64,000 nucleotides of DNA from Ophiodon elongatus. Its lineage: Eukaryota; Chordata; Actinopteri; Perciformes; Hexagrammidae. The stretch is from the NCBI GenBank assembly GCA_016806645.1, contig JACSYO010001857.1:2683501-2747500 (forward strand), given 5' to 3'. Shown here in pieces: positions 34,226 to 47,700 of this stretch. The notes beneath the pieces are model-generated. The model worked only from the letters and a program-made list of their open reading frames with translations. It was not told the origin of the DNA and made no database searches. Made by a program: the position numbers and the translations under genes. Position 1 is the first letter of the stretch; each line of letters starts with the position of its first letter.

Positions 34226-36552
34226 AGGCAACAAACACGACTGCATCGTCCACTGCGTTAATACTCTGGAAATACATACATGTACATGTGAGCATTCAAA
34301 ATTGACCAAATTCCCAATGTCTATATCAGTCAGCGCACACCGTGGTTTCACCAAAATGAGTTTCGAATGCTATCAGATATTTTTGGTGTTCTGGTGAAAT
34401 GGGAGGAGAGAAACGGATAACGGAGATGGAGGCGTTAATGAGATGATATGTGCTGACGGCTTGGCTTTATTGCTGTCCTCTCTTCCACTGTAAATGTTAT
34501 TCTGTGAGGGATGTCCGTCTACAGAAATGAGTGCACACTCCCGGCAGGCCCCCCAGTTTCTGGAGGGCCTTCCAACGCCCTCTCCATGGGTTAAAGAGTG
34601 GAAATATATTGGTCATGTGGCCACTGGTTCAGCTTATCTCACTGAAGGAATTTGGTTGTGATTGGAAAGGTATTTAACTTTTACATATATTCATTGATAA
34701 AAGTAATTGAAATACTTGCAAACATATGTAGTATGTTTAAAAAAAAAAAGAAAAAAAAAAAAAAAAAAGATACTGATGTATTTATACAAAGCTCCTCTTT
34801 ATTTTATTTTGTGCACCATTTATCGGGTTAAGGAAGCATTCATCTGTATCACATAAAATGCCACTGACGTCATGACACTAATGCGACAAGTCCAAATCGC
34901 TGATATCATATCATTTGCCCTATTCATCTCGAATGATTCTGTAAATATGAATACAAAAAAAACAACTATTCAGGTTAACTTTTGATTTTGTATAAAATGC
35001 AATTCTGTCCAAATTCTGAAATGGCTTGTTTGACTAAATGAGACTGGTTGGGATTTGATGGGCTCAAAGGTTGCAAAGGAACCTTTCGCTACAGGTGTGT
35101 GTATATTTGGGGATGGGGTTGGGCAGCATCTTTCCTACTATAACTCCTAAGTGCCTCGCACAGTTAGCGGTTTGTGTCATAGTGGAGGTGCTCGTCTACA
35201 CGAGGAAATGCACTGTAGCACCATCGGCTAAAAGGTTTTTGTCCATTTCTTGTCATCCAAATAATTTATTTCGTTTTACTTCTTTTTTTTTTTTTGTTAA
35301 TGTACAACAAGCCTGTGGTCTGTTTAAGATTTCTGTGGCCTAGTTGATAGTATTCAGTAGAATAGATTGAATGCCTCCATACGAACTGTAAAGGCTGCTG
35401 ATTTATTAATAAGAAACCACATGATGGATCTTTTGGAGCCCCCACAAGATCGCTCACTGTGGTTTAAGCCACTCGCTTTTCAGTCAAAAGACACAATGCT
35501 TTGCTGTGGATTGATCAAAATGAGATATTGTTTCCTCCGGTGATTAACGGCACTGTCCTTTTTTTTTTTTTTTTTTTTTTTTTTTGGTTTCACTTGTTTT
35601 ATTCACACTGTACTTCTCATGTTGGTTAAAACATTCCCAGTTTCTACATGAAGTAGCTGTAGAAGCACATCCCTGTGGTGACACCTGTTTGTCTAGTCAG
35701 GACCTTTTTTTGTTCGCCTCTTTCAGTGCCCGTTTCACACGACGACCTTTGCCTTCGATTTCCAGCTAACAGTCACACCGGGCACCCTGCCTTCACAGGA
35801 ATGCTCCTAATTCATTTGTGTGTCCTTAAGGGGTTGCTTAATTGTGTTCTGTAGTTTCTCTCCTTTAAAAAAGACAAATGAAACCATTATACTGTACCAT
35901 CTCAAATTATGTCATATTTCTGGTTTCATGACACCATAATCAAAATGATCTAAGTGTACATTATCAATAACTGTATGCAAGGCCCTACTTAATCTTATGG
36001 AAAGTGTACATCAGTAGCATTCACAGAATTAATGGCAAGTGTGAAGAGAGCAGCTTTTTGCTATTTAAACGATGGCAAAAAAAAAGGAAAACTGGAGTGA
36101 CTTGGGACATGGAACCAAAGATGCATATTAGTCACTATTTTCTGCTTTTATAGTTGATCTTCATCCATAAGATTAACCAGTGGCCATTTCTTTTGTCCTG
36201 CCTTTGCATTCCAAACGTCAGACCTGCCTCTGGACTCTTGTTTTTGAGTAACAACCTCTAAAAATGGTAGAAATGCCTTACTCCACTCAACCATATCTAA
36301 AGTTTCATGAGTCAAAGGAAAACAAAAACCATAACTCTGAACTGGTCTGTCTACGAATGCAATGCAATAAGGGTTTCACTTTAAATTTGCTCTGTAAGGG
36401 AATAACCACCAGATCATATTGGTGTACAGTTAACTTGATGCTCAATTTGACTTATCAAAGTGATGCCACACATCTGTTCTGGATTTACTTTTGATCATAT
36501 TGAAGCTGTTTTTATTTTTCCTTTTTAGCTTCCTTTTTGTTTTTTTGTGAGT

Positions 36553-36567
36553 GGGTGGGTGGGTGGG
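36553..36567 (+). promoter_or_regulatory. Canonical G-quadruplex motif in dync1li2 3' UTR
   Basis: Four GGG runs joined by single T loops, GGGTGGGTGGGTGGG. Such all-single-base-loop sequences are known to fold into very stable parallel quadruplexes, especially as RNA. It lies on the sense strand of the inferred 3' UTR. Confidence 0.7.
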
Positions 36568-37598
36568 TGCGCCTGAGGGTCTATTGCCCGAGTGGATGAA
36601 GCACAATTTAATGACAGCCAGGAGCAGTACCGCCACATGTTGAAATAAGCACTTTTCCTTGGACACTTGTATCAATTCCCTGTTGCTACAGTTTAAGATA
36701 CATAATGCATATTTTTCTTCTTGCCTCGCCTTTTTAGAGCATTTAGTAATGAACCTAGAAGTTAATCTACACAGTAAAACTGCATTATTTATCTGCATTT
36801 GCTGCTTAAGTTATGGAAGGTGCCCCCGGTGGTTAACTATGGAATGACCGCTTTCTGCTGGTGATTTTGTAACTTGAATCGATCCTTTTTGAAATCAGTC
36901 ATGAAACCTTTTGCTCGGGATGTTTTTAAAGACGTCGTTAAATAGATAAACCAAATAAATGTCTATTCATTTTTCAGGTTTGACCTTTTTGCCCATGAAA
37001 CTTCCCCTTGTTTATGTTTACATCCAAATTAGGCATGTTTTGTTTGTGTTGTCAAATGAGGCTTTGCCCAGAGACACTGTTTAAAATAGTTTTGAAATGC
37101 CACCCTAACCTGACTGACCACACTGATATTTCATATCATTATATATCATACTTCATGTAACATGGCCACTCTTGTTCAATTTGGCATTTAGCTGAGTGGA
37201 ATGAAGTGCTCTCATGCTGCTTGGTTTCAAAGTTGCACTCGCTCTTTGCGACGGTTGGATGTTGCTCCCCAATATTGAATAATGAACAGCTGTTGTAACT
37301 TTTGTACTCAAACGTCAGTTGAAAGCGACGGCCTCCTCACAGCCTAACTGAATTGCCTTCGACCACTATCGACAGTCGACATCTATACGAGACTCCGGGC
37401 TTCTGCTTCCAGTCCTTTTGTATTCCGGATAGCAAGACATTGTAAGCACATGGCTGGCTGCATTTTTGTGTCCTGAATTAATTCAGAAGTTTGATTGTAT
37501 GACTTTTAACACAATTCTGTAGCCTTTAAGCTGCCATGTGGATTCTCGCTTCTTACGCCGACAAAGATAAGGAAAATGTTTATCAGACCCCTGGCTTC

Positions 37599-37604
37599 AA
37601 TAAA
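37599..37604 (+). terminator. Candidate distal dync1li2 poly(A) signal
   Basis: AATAAA followed about 15 bases later by a T/GT-rich stretch with TTTGTTTGTCACTTTTGTG, which is good downstream-element content. A proximal alternative is at 36954-36959. Confidence 0.55.
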
Positions 37605-37620
37605 ACCAAGAATCCAAACT

Positions 37621-38869
37621 TTGTTTGTCACTTTTGTGTCTATATATACAATGTTCATTGATCTGATTGACTTTAATTACTCCACAAACCCTAACGCCGC
37701 CCCACACGACAGCACAAAACTACATGAAATAGGGACATTACGAATTAATGACCACCATGGTGCTGATTGCTCAATCCAAAATAGAAATGTACATTTTAAA
37801 ATGGCCAATTTTTTTTCTTCCATTGCACTGTAACAAATGCAGTAAAATACTGAAAGATCACAAGCATCACCACAGAGTAGTTGTTTATTTTTTTTGTATA
37901 GATATTCATATTATAGTTTAACAAATGTGCAGCTTGGGTCGGTTTACTTCCTGTTCGCTGATGTCATTCACTTGACTTTAACAGGAAATAAACTGGGACA
38001 CACATGCTCTGTTTACATTTACAACTGTGAAATGGTCTCCAGCCAGAATACTTCCCTCCCTACGCATCAAATATTGTGGAAGATGAAATTACTACAGTCC
38101 CAATTAATGCCACCAGAATCACTATCTATATAAACATTTCATAATCTTTCTGATATAAGTCCTAAAAAAATAAGCTTTCTCAAATCTTTTTTTTTTTTTT
38201 TTTTTTTTTTTTCAACTGAACTCGTCTCTAACTCGTTTTTAAGCTAATCATTCTTGTTTAATTACCTTTATCCGTCCTACGACTCCAAAGTCCGCCTGTT
38301 TAAACCTTAACAATTTGCGACACTGTACATTTCATAGGCAGAGTCTTTATTCTTTGTCGTTGCTCAGCAAGGCCACTTAAATAACTTAAATAACTGAAAC
38401 CACTGTAGTGACTGCACCACTTTATATAAGGGTACTGGCTGTTGGGATGCAATTATTCTCATCAGATAGACTTACAGCATCTCTCTCGCCCTCTGCAGTC
38501 AACTAGTCAACCTAATACCACTAACTACCACAAGAGGGCAGTAAGGCACAGGGATTCGCAGTTCATTCAATTTGAAGAAAGTTAGGCCTTTCCCTGAATT
38601 CTGAAAGTTTACTTGACCTGACATCTGATAAAGAAATACAATCCAGAATGTTGTGTTGTCGCACTTGCATCAATCGGATCAGAGAAGAAAGCTGCAGCAA
38701 AGCAGTCATATTTATTTTGATATTTAAGCTTTTGTTTTTAGAGTTGGCAATAGGCTTTCAAAGATAACAGCCCACACTTTTAAGATCATTAAAATGCTAC
38801 CCCGGAGCACAAAGCAACTCCGGTATAAAGCCCATACTGCATCCACTCTGTAATCCTGTGGAGAACATA
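37621..38869. other. Intergenic DNA between dync1li2 and cmtm4
   Basis: About 1.2 kb. A 26-base poly(T) run is at 38187-38212. No gene or RNA gene was recognised. Confidence 0.55.
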
Positions 38870-39413
38870 AATAATGTCACGGGGCCTGGCTGCTGTAATA
38901 ACGAGCAGCGCTATAGAGGCGAGACGAGGGGCAGGAGAGACAGAAGAGACCGGAATAACGCAGCGGAGTTCGGTCCCGTCGGCGGGGGTCCGGCCGGAGT
39001 CGTTTGGGGAATACTTTAAAAACGGGCGCAGAGCCGCACTCAAGAATGTGCCGTTTTTTCCAGAGGGGCGGAGACAAGCTCGCCTCGCCCCGCGTCCACA
39101 GCGAGCAGAGCGGCGCGCGGGCACAAGCCTCGCCGTGGGCTGCCGTAGAGACCAGCCCAAGTTTACAATAGGGAACAACGCGCTCCTCTCGGTTCTTCTG
39201 GGCCACAATGGGTGGGTGTTTCTCCGGCCGCAGAGAGGAGTCTGCATTGTCTCGGTGCTGCTGAACTAACCGGAACCGTCCACGGTGCCGAGGTGACACC
39301 GGGGGGCGTGGGGGGGGATTCGAACAAGTGACCCGGCCAACAGAGTTAGTTAGGAGCGCGCGGCTGTTGGAGAGAGACGCAGCGTTGCGACCAGGAGGAA
39401 ACGGCGCAGGGTT

Positions 39414-39451
<38 letters not shown>

Positions 39452-39646
39452 CGGATCCCGGTCTGGTATTTAAAGAGCACCCCGTCGGGTTGGCCATGCA
39501 GAGTGGACCGCCTGCTTCCTTCTCCCCATCCACTCCCAGGCTGCATGGGACAAAGTGTGCTTTCTGAAACCTAACCTGCGCCCGCGAGCTGGAGGGTTCG
39601 CGTGTGTCCGCGTAACGTTGTCCAGCGTCTCCCGTCGGCCGGCATC
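38870..39646 (+). promoter_or_regulatory. cmtm4: cmtm4 CpG-island promoter and 5' UTR
   Basis: CpG density rises abruptly near 38880 and stays high through the first coding exon, in contrast to the AT-rich flank. No TATA box is obvious. A 30-base poly(A) run (39418-39449) interrupts the island about 200 bases before the ATG. The long minus-strand frames here (such as 38877-39533) follow from the GC-rich composition. The start site is not identified. Confidence 0.65.
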
Positions 39647-41682
39647 ATGAGGACCACCGAGGAGGCGGAGGGCTTTGACGGCGAGGCCTCCAACACCTCC
39701 ATGATCTCCGGGGCCAGCAGCCCGTACCAGCCCACCACCGAGCCCGTGCACTCGAGGAACGTGTTGGGGGGGATCCGCTGCGACATGGAGTACCTGAAGT
39801 CCTACTTTGGGATTTTAAAGATGGTTGAAGTGGTAAGTTTGAGCGCAGTACTGCAGCGTCCATAGACGGTAGCTACAGCTAGCCTGCACATAAAAGTGAG
39901 TAAAACTAAACTATGACGCACCGCTGGTGGATCACATCCACCGAGCAGCCGCTCACATATGGACACCAGGACTCTGCGGGGGGAAAGTGCGTTTCTTCTT
40001 TTAAAGCAGTAACTGCTCCTCACAGTGGACTTCTGTTTATCTCTGAAGTAGTCAGCCCCAGCATGTTAATTCAAATAGATGTGGCTCTACAGGTCCTGGT
40101 TTACTCTGCGCCACATCCCCTATTGTGGTTAGTCAGGTTTCATAAACAGTCTCTCTTCCCCCCCCCCTTCATGGCACGAAGAGGTACCAGGATGAGGTTG
40201 CTGGGATCACAATTGTCAATTTAGAAAAATGCTTTGCTCAGCACAAGATGTAGTGGTTACTGTGGGGGGGGGGGGGGAACGCATGAACACATTTCCACTG
40301 TTCAATACGTCTTAACCAGATGTCTGAACTGGAACAGAGGAAACCAACAAAGCGAGATGAGGGCTCCCCAAAAAAAAGCTCTGGCAAATCCCCAGAGGAG
40401 GAAATATCTATGGAGCCCGAGCCATTCCTGCTCTCTTGGTGCCAAAGGACACAGGCCTGCACGCTCACACGTGATGCAGTGTGTCCACAACAGGAAAAAC
40501 CAGGGAGTCGAGGAAGCGAGCAATTCCCTCTAACAATGTTTGTGGACAGCTCAGGTAAACTAGGAGTCCAAACTGCAGAGTTCTGGCTTCACTTTTCAAA
40601 CGTGTGTTTTAAAAGTTTGGAGAAAAAAAAAAGGCTTGTGACTGACTTGAGTGTCCCACTTTTCTAGCAGCAGTGCACACAGGCGGCCTGTGCAGTGGCG
40701 CACACCTGTGATGTTTACCTCTGCGTACGTGGGAAGGGAGGATAGGAAGCCATCTGTCATCAGTGTGGGGAGAAGTTTGGAGCAGGCAGCGACTTAGAGG
40801 AATATTCATATTCACAGTCTGCATCAAACAATATCGCGTTGTCTTTGACTCGTCTGCTGAATGACGGCACATAATTAAAAATGTTCTCTCTTTCTTTCAC
40901 ATCCCCAAAGCTTTGTCTGAATGCAATACAATCTCGAATTCATGAGGTGATTTGATTGACGAGACATTTGATGCCAGTTTCTGTGCATTTGTTTCACAAC
41001 CTGATGCCAACAGAATGTAAATGCTGCAGCCAACACGGCACAACGTAGCACAGGATGGCAGAGTGCCATGCAAATATTGCAACTCTTCTAATGTACTTTT
41101 TTTTTTTTAAAGCAATAATTAACAAAACAAGTGCCCTTTGTTCCCGGAAGATCCTCGAGGTGTTTCATGTATGCAGTCAAATCTAGCCGCTATGGCACAG
41201 CTGAGGTGAATACATTTGTATAAGCATTATCTCAGTTCCTTCTGTTTTCTATCTACTTCACTGGTTTGTTCACCGCTGATACTGACTTTCCAGTTCGAGC
41301 TAATCAGATCTCCTTCCCCCGCCAAGGACGCGACCACTGAAAGTCATCCAAGTTTACATTCTGTACCTAAGAGGAGGCCCACGAGGCTTGCTGCCAAGCG
41401 TTAATAGCTTCCCTGGCTCGCCTTTTTATTGTCCTGTCCTCTAATTGTTTAGCTCCGTCCCGGGCTGACGTATTGCGCGAGGACCCGACGCGGGACGGCG
41501 AAGGAGGTCCCGTGCCTGTTATTCACATCACTGCGTTAACGGAAAGTTGCTCTGTGGCTGAAAGGCCAGTAGTCATGTGTTGTTAATGGATCATCTTTGT
41601 ACAGCAGTGAGTTGCGTGGAGTGATGATGATTAGCAGCGCTGCACAGTTGACTGGTCCAGTACATTACATGCTGCCTTGTGC

Positions 41683-41713
<31 letters not shown>

Positions 41714-44700
41714 TTCTTAAAACACAGGTCGAACGTAAAGCTTTTGAGATGATGTCAGTTCTGCCAATCATCGCTCGAGAGTTGGTGTGCCCTCAATAGC
41801 TCTCACAGCCCCTCTGGAAACGTCCATACTCCCTTCTGGCTTTGCCAAGGAAACGTTTACTGACCCATGTTTACTGAGAACTGCTCTGTTTCCCAATGCA
41901 CAGACTGAGGTGCTAATAGAGCTGCGTAGTTGTTGTCGTTTTGTTCTTTACACCAGAGCACTTAAATGCTTTTGCACAGGATTTTATAGAGCCAGTCAAC
42001 TTGTCATTCCTTGGATGAATGGATACGCAGACTGCTGCTGACCCGGTACAGATCAGAAACAGCCCCCAGTATGATGTAACCTGAGCGAGGTGTGTCCATC
42101 TTTGTCTCTCTACTGTGACTGAGTCAACAAAGACCAACTGATATTCAGCCTATGCCCCTCTACACTGACAGGAATCTGATACCTAGTCGGACCCGACAGA
42201 ACACCAATGAAACCCTCTTTGTTTCCCAACATGTCTCCATGATGCATAGCAGTTCACTCATGATGGTATGTGAACCCACGTTTTCCTATTCTAACAAGTG
42301 GTAATTAAATATTATGCTACAGTGGGTTTTTTTTTCTTCTTTTTTTTTTTTTCAGTCTGTGGATGTTTTGTAATGAAGTTACCAGATGCTCCCAAATGTC
42401 AAGCGAGCACTTCCTGCTCTGAGAAAGATGCCATATGCTCAATTTTCTTCTGGTCGAAACATTACTTACTCGGGGCTTGTTGGGAGACATGAAGACAACA
42501 AGGACATTGTGCATGCATGTGTACGCACAGCAACACACATCCACCTTGGGGGGGAAATAGAACCTGCATTCAGACTACTTTTTTTTCCCCCGTCACATAC
42601 ATGGTTGTGGGCGGCTGCTGAAGCATATTCAATATGTGGGTCATTTTCTTTTGTGCATGGGTTCCCACAGCACTTGGAGTGCGGCATATAACGTTGCATA
42701 GTCTTCTCAGCGAGGCCTATTTTCTCCTTCAGTCATCGTCTGTCCAGAACAGATGGTGTATAACGAGGGGATCTGACTTATAGAGGGCTTTTTATAGGCA
42801 ACTAATAATGTGCATAATCCCAAAGATAAGGATTTGTGGGCATGAGTGGGAGAGGGAAGAGAAAGAGAGTTGATGAACAGGTTGTGTAGAGGTGACGGTT
42901 GACACAGGATTATCCAGTAGTGCTTCGTGATCCCTTGCCTCCTCCCCCCCTGCGGCTGCCTGACACCTGCTGCACAGGGACCTGGGATATGACATCACCC
43001 CTCGGCCCTCGCAGCCCTTCACGTCCGTTTGGGTGTAACCTTCTTGGTTGTGTTACAGTCACAGATGGACTGCTATCCAACGACACGCTCTAATACGGCT
43101 TCAGCTGCGGCACAAAATGAAACGCCGGCCGGACAGTGGCTCGGCCTTCTCTTGTCTTCGCTTCAGTGTGTCACGGGTGATGTGAAAGCTGGACATGCTC
43201 TGTCCATGCTTTAGGTGTTTCCTGTGAGGCGACGTCTCAGCCAGAGATTTGGAAGATTAGACCAAGAGTCTGTCACAAACAGGAGAGTCAGAAACTGTAG
43301 ACTCTGCTCATTAATCTGGATAAACAGGCTTGGCTATTGAGCTGCTGAGAGCTCGGAGACGGGAGGAGGGGTGCGCTGCTAATGAGACTGTGTTTGGTGT
43401 TTGTTTGCAAAATGTATTTGTTCAGCAGTGTCAAGCAATGCAACTGGCTTTGGTGGCTTTCAAGAACAAAAAAAATCTATATTGGGTTTCACAAACATTC
43501 CCAGTGTTAGGGTTTTAAAAAGGTTTTTAACGTTGAAGCTTGATGGACACTTTGGAGCCAGATTGGCGCCTTAATAAACACGTTTCAAAGTTCTATATAC
43601 AAGCGCTCCTGAGAAACGTGACAAATGTCTTCGCTCCAGAAAAGGCTGTAGAGTTGGTTAAATTAAATTACTTCGAAAGGCGTTGTTCCCAAGATAACTC
43701 AAGTCCCAAATAGGCACAGCTAAAACTGGAGAAATATAAATGAGCAAATAACCATTCCCTTGAAGTCAGTTTTTCACCTCTCAATAATGAACTTTGAGAT
43801 TTGTGACCAGACCAGTCTCCATTGGCACAAAGCATTGCCCTTCTTCCATCTTTTATAAATATGGTCTATTTTAAACATACATATTCACAGATACAAAACA
43901 GAAGGTAGCGTCTCTCATTTCACCTCCGTATCAATAGATGTTCAGAACGGAGCTTTGCTCGGAGACCAGATAGGCCAGTTATACGTGTGTCTGCATGTTT
44001 ACGCTTGTTTGACGGTTTCCATCTACTATTGTCAAGTCATTTGTTATGGTGGCAAAACATTTGTAAAGATTTAAAAATTAATTTGAGATGGGGCTTATGT
44101 TCGAGCCTGCAGACGCCCCATGTACAGTACCAGTCAAAGGTTTGGACACACCTTCTCATTCACATTGAATGAGAAGGTGTGTCCAAACTTCAAAGAGAAA
44201 CGTTTGACTGGTACTGTATGTATGCGTTACAAATCAAAGCTTAATGTCATGTATTAATGGGATTTATGGAATAATGTCTATCGATACCTTTTTGAAGTTA
44301 AACAGTAAATGCATAGTTTTAGTCCATGGCTCACTTGTCCTCTCCACTTCTGTGTCAGCCGACCATTTTGCTGATATTGTTTTCAGTTGCTCTTCCCTGT
44401 TGCTATGCCCATTCCCCTGACACATACAGCAGCCGTGTGATCAGCTCTCTAATGTTCTTCCTTCTCTCACTGCCCCAGAGTTTGGCGCCCTTGTTTACCG
44501 ATGATTTGCTTGCCGTAAGCTTGAGTGTAAATAGTGCTCCTCCGAGCCAGAGGTTCTTATTTATCCAAACTAATATGTGAAAAATATATACAACCCCAAA
44601 TTCCTCCTTGAGACTACAGCAAACCACAGAGCCGTACAATCCGCACGCTAATGACTTCATGATCTTTATTTTAAAAAATCCATTTCATCAGAGACGGCAT

Positions 44701-47700
44701 CATTACCCCGCAACTTTGTATCGAGTCATCAAAGCAACTTGGAGTGTCTTGCGGATTGAGAAGAGGCAGCTCATGAAGCCAGGAGTGAAAAACAAAATGT
44801 AGCAAATATTGTGCCAATTGTAAAAGCTCAACATGTTGCCGTGGACTATTTTCTTACAGTTCAACCTCCAATCATCCCTCAACTCATAAACATCATGATA
44901 CAATATATTGTATCAACATTTAATACAAAATGTCAAACCTGCCCCTCTCTGGTAGACCAAGTAGATCTGGTCTAAACTGGTTTGAATTTGGCTGCTTCGG
45001 GTCGGTAATATGTTGCAGTGGCATTCTCCTGGCTCTGTTATGTCTCTGAGCCAATCGGTAATCTGTGTGTGGTTTTGTCGGAGGCTAGATGGCAAGAGGA
45101 ACACCTCAATAGCAGAATTCTTCCCATTCTGTGGTTTGTTGATGGATGTTGGCTGGATGGAGGCCTCTTCTCGGGCTGCCAGGAGTGAGACATTAGAGAT
45201 GGGCTCACGACCTCTAGTCTATTCATAGGACAATCCCTCCATCGTCTGGAAAGACACTCACTTAAAGTTGCAGAAATGGCGTCAGTACCCCTTTATCCTC
45301 AGGAGCAGTATAACCAGGAATCATTTATTTTTATTTTCTATTATCTATTGAAGAAAATACAACACTAAAAATGTGCATGACTGGACAAATTCCAGCCGTA
45401 CAAATCCAACGTGTGGTGTCATTGTGTAAGGGTTTGACTGACCTTTAACATGAACAGTCTACTCAACATGCCCTTCTACTGTTATTCTTCCCTTTAGGTC
45501 CTATCACTCATCGGATTCATCTGCATAGAGACTATCATGATGTGTTCTCCCTGTGGAGGAGTGTACTTCTTTGAGTTTGTCAGCTGCAGTGCTGTCGTGG
45601 TGACGGGAGTCCTCCTCCTCATCTTCAGCCTCAACCTGCACACCAAGGTGCCCCACGTCAACTGGAGCCTCACGGTAGGTACATGCAGACCTAATGTGTC
45701 CCAGGACCAGACTCCTGATGTATCTTTTACTTAGTTTATTGATAAGGGATGTGACAAAAGTCTGAGACAAATGGGCAGACGGTAACGACGTCCTATGTAT
45801 GCCTGGCCTGCGTGAGAGGTTCCCTCACCAGAACGCATAGAACCTTATGATGATGATGATGATGATGATGATGATTGAAGTATTATTATATTGCATACGC
45901 TGTAGCAGCAGTTTTGGGGTTGACGCACAGATTTGGTGCTAAATTTAAAAAAAAATGTACCACACGAGAATTGATATAAATGATCAAAAAATCCCTCCAT
46001 AATACCACAATATGATGCCAAGACCTTGAGGAACCCCATAGACAAATCCATGCTGTGCTCAGAAACCCCCTTATTGTATCCTCTGAATGCCATAGGTCTG
46101 GAGTTGGTGGTTGTAAAGTTCCATAAGGCTGTGATTATCATAGAGGTCACAACAGGTCATTGACTTTGTTCCTGAGATATGTTACTGGTTACGTTGCAGA
46201 TTCACATTTGACTCACTAAAATGTAACTGTTAAAATATGATGCATTATCATTCGTTAAACTGTCCAGCGTCATATTAGCGCTGTTCCTGTAGGCTATCCA
46301 CTCGTGCTCGTTGACTCCAGGGAAGTGAATAATAGTTTGCTTGTAAGTCAATGAGCTGCTCTCTGCTCACCGTGGCCGACATGCTGGGTTAGGGTTACCG
46401 TAAACCCTTAGGCTCCGCCCCCGCTGCTGCACAGAGCGCTGTGTGCTTGTTTATTAAAAGTTTATCAATATTGGACATCTTGCGTGTCCAAATTGTACCC
46501 AATTCGACAAAACACTCCTTTATTTGCCAGCAACACATCCGTTGTATGCCATAAAAAGTCATACAAAATGTCATAGCATCATACCCTTGTATTTATTATC
46601 AGGCTTAACACAAGCTCATTCTACCAGCAAAACTGTAAAACGTGAGTGAGTATGGAGCTGGTTGGAAAAGTGCCCACAGTTTCAGTGTTGCCTCCAGGGT
46701 ATGCATTGACAGCTGTAGGCAAATGAGCTGGTGGGTGTTCTCCAGCAGATACTGGTAGCCTGTCAGTATTTGCCTCCATGAGCTGCTGCCAAGTATCCTT
46801 TACAGAGAGGAGTGGGGGAAAAGAAATGTCTTCAACTATATTTCCAGAGGCCACACAGTGTACATACCGTAGTAAAGCAGTGGATGTTCAGCCAGATGTC
46901 CAAATCCAACCATAGCTATCAGATTGCTTTATGGCATCCTTTTTACAGTATTCCACCTAACACATGAAGGGAGGGGGCTGCTTTTGGCTCATATATTTTT
47001 GGTGGAATGACACCAAGTGAAACCTTTTTACAGTCTCGGAGTGGCGGTCTTTATAATCTAAAATCCTACCGTTGGTTCTTTTTCTTAGACGTTCTGTGCA
47101 TTTTCTCCTGAGGCTCACTGGCATTTCTCATGTCAGTTTAATTCTTTTTCCTCTCAAGTTATTAATTGTCAAGAAATGTGCATTTGTCAACATGCATTAT
47201 TTGTGTGCACAGGCCTGTGCAAGCGTAAGTTTGGTTGTAGGTTGCCATTAGACTCGGAGGAGGTTATCCTTCAAGTTGGTTCAACTTAGACTGGTGGGCT
47301 GCGGTTTGGCTCACTGCTATTGCTGGAAACATGCTGTTATGCAAGATATTGAAAATGTATATATTTATATAATTGCATATATTCGGACGGCAACAAATTC
47401 TGTGTTGCGACACAAAAAGCCTGTTCGCTTTTCGGTGAGTAAACTGTGAAATCAAACTGTTAGTCTGTCTTTGCGACAGTCAGCTGACTCCAAACTGTTG
47501 TAATTAACGAGCACATGACGCTCAGTTCCACTCCACAGTTGTAGGCCGTACCCCACGCTGTTTAGTCTATCAAGTTCAAAGCTGCTCCACTCACATTATG
47601 CCTCAGGGAATTCCTCCGTTGGAAAGCTTTTCAGAGTGTGAACCAAATGTTAACCCCTCTGCTGCCTTCCCTCCGTTTCCAAACTCCAAACCGTGGACCG

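Larger units (their letters stand above)
34226..37620 (+). other. dync1li2: dync1li2 3' UTR (inferred)
   Basis: Non-coding DNA after the stop codon up to a strong plus-strand AATAAA (37599-37604) followed by T/GT-rich sequence. An earlier AATAAA lies at 36954-36959, so two 3' ends of about 2.7 and 3.4 kb are likely. The UTR would hold poly(A) (34739-34770) and poly(T) (35560-35586) runs and a G-quadruplex run, GGGTGGGTGGGTGGG, at 36553-36567. Extent is inferred, not observed. Confidence 0.5.

Noticed and set aside
38877..39533. Minus-strand 218-codon frame in the cmtm4 CpG island
   Set aside because: It reads through the poly(A)/poly(T) run as poly-Phe and the GC-rich island; no similarity or splice logic supports it.
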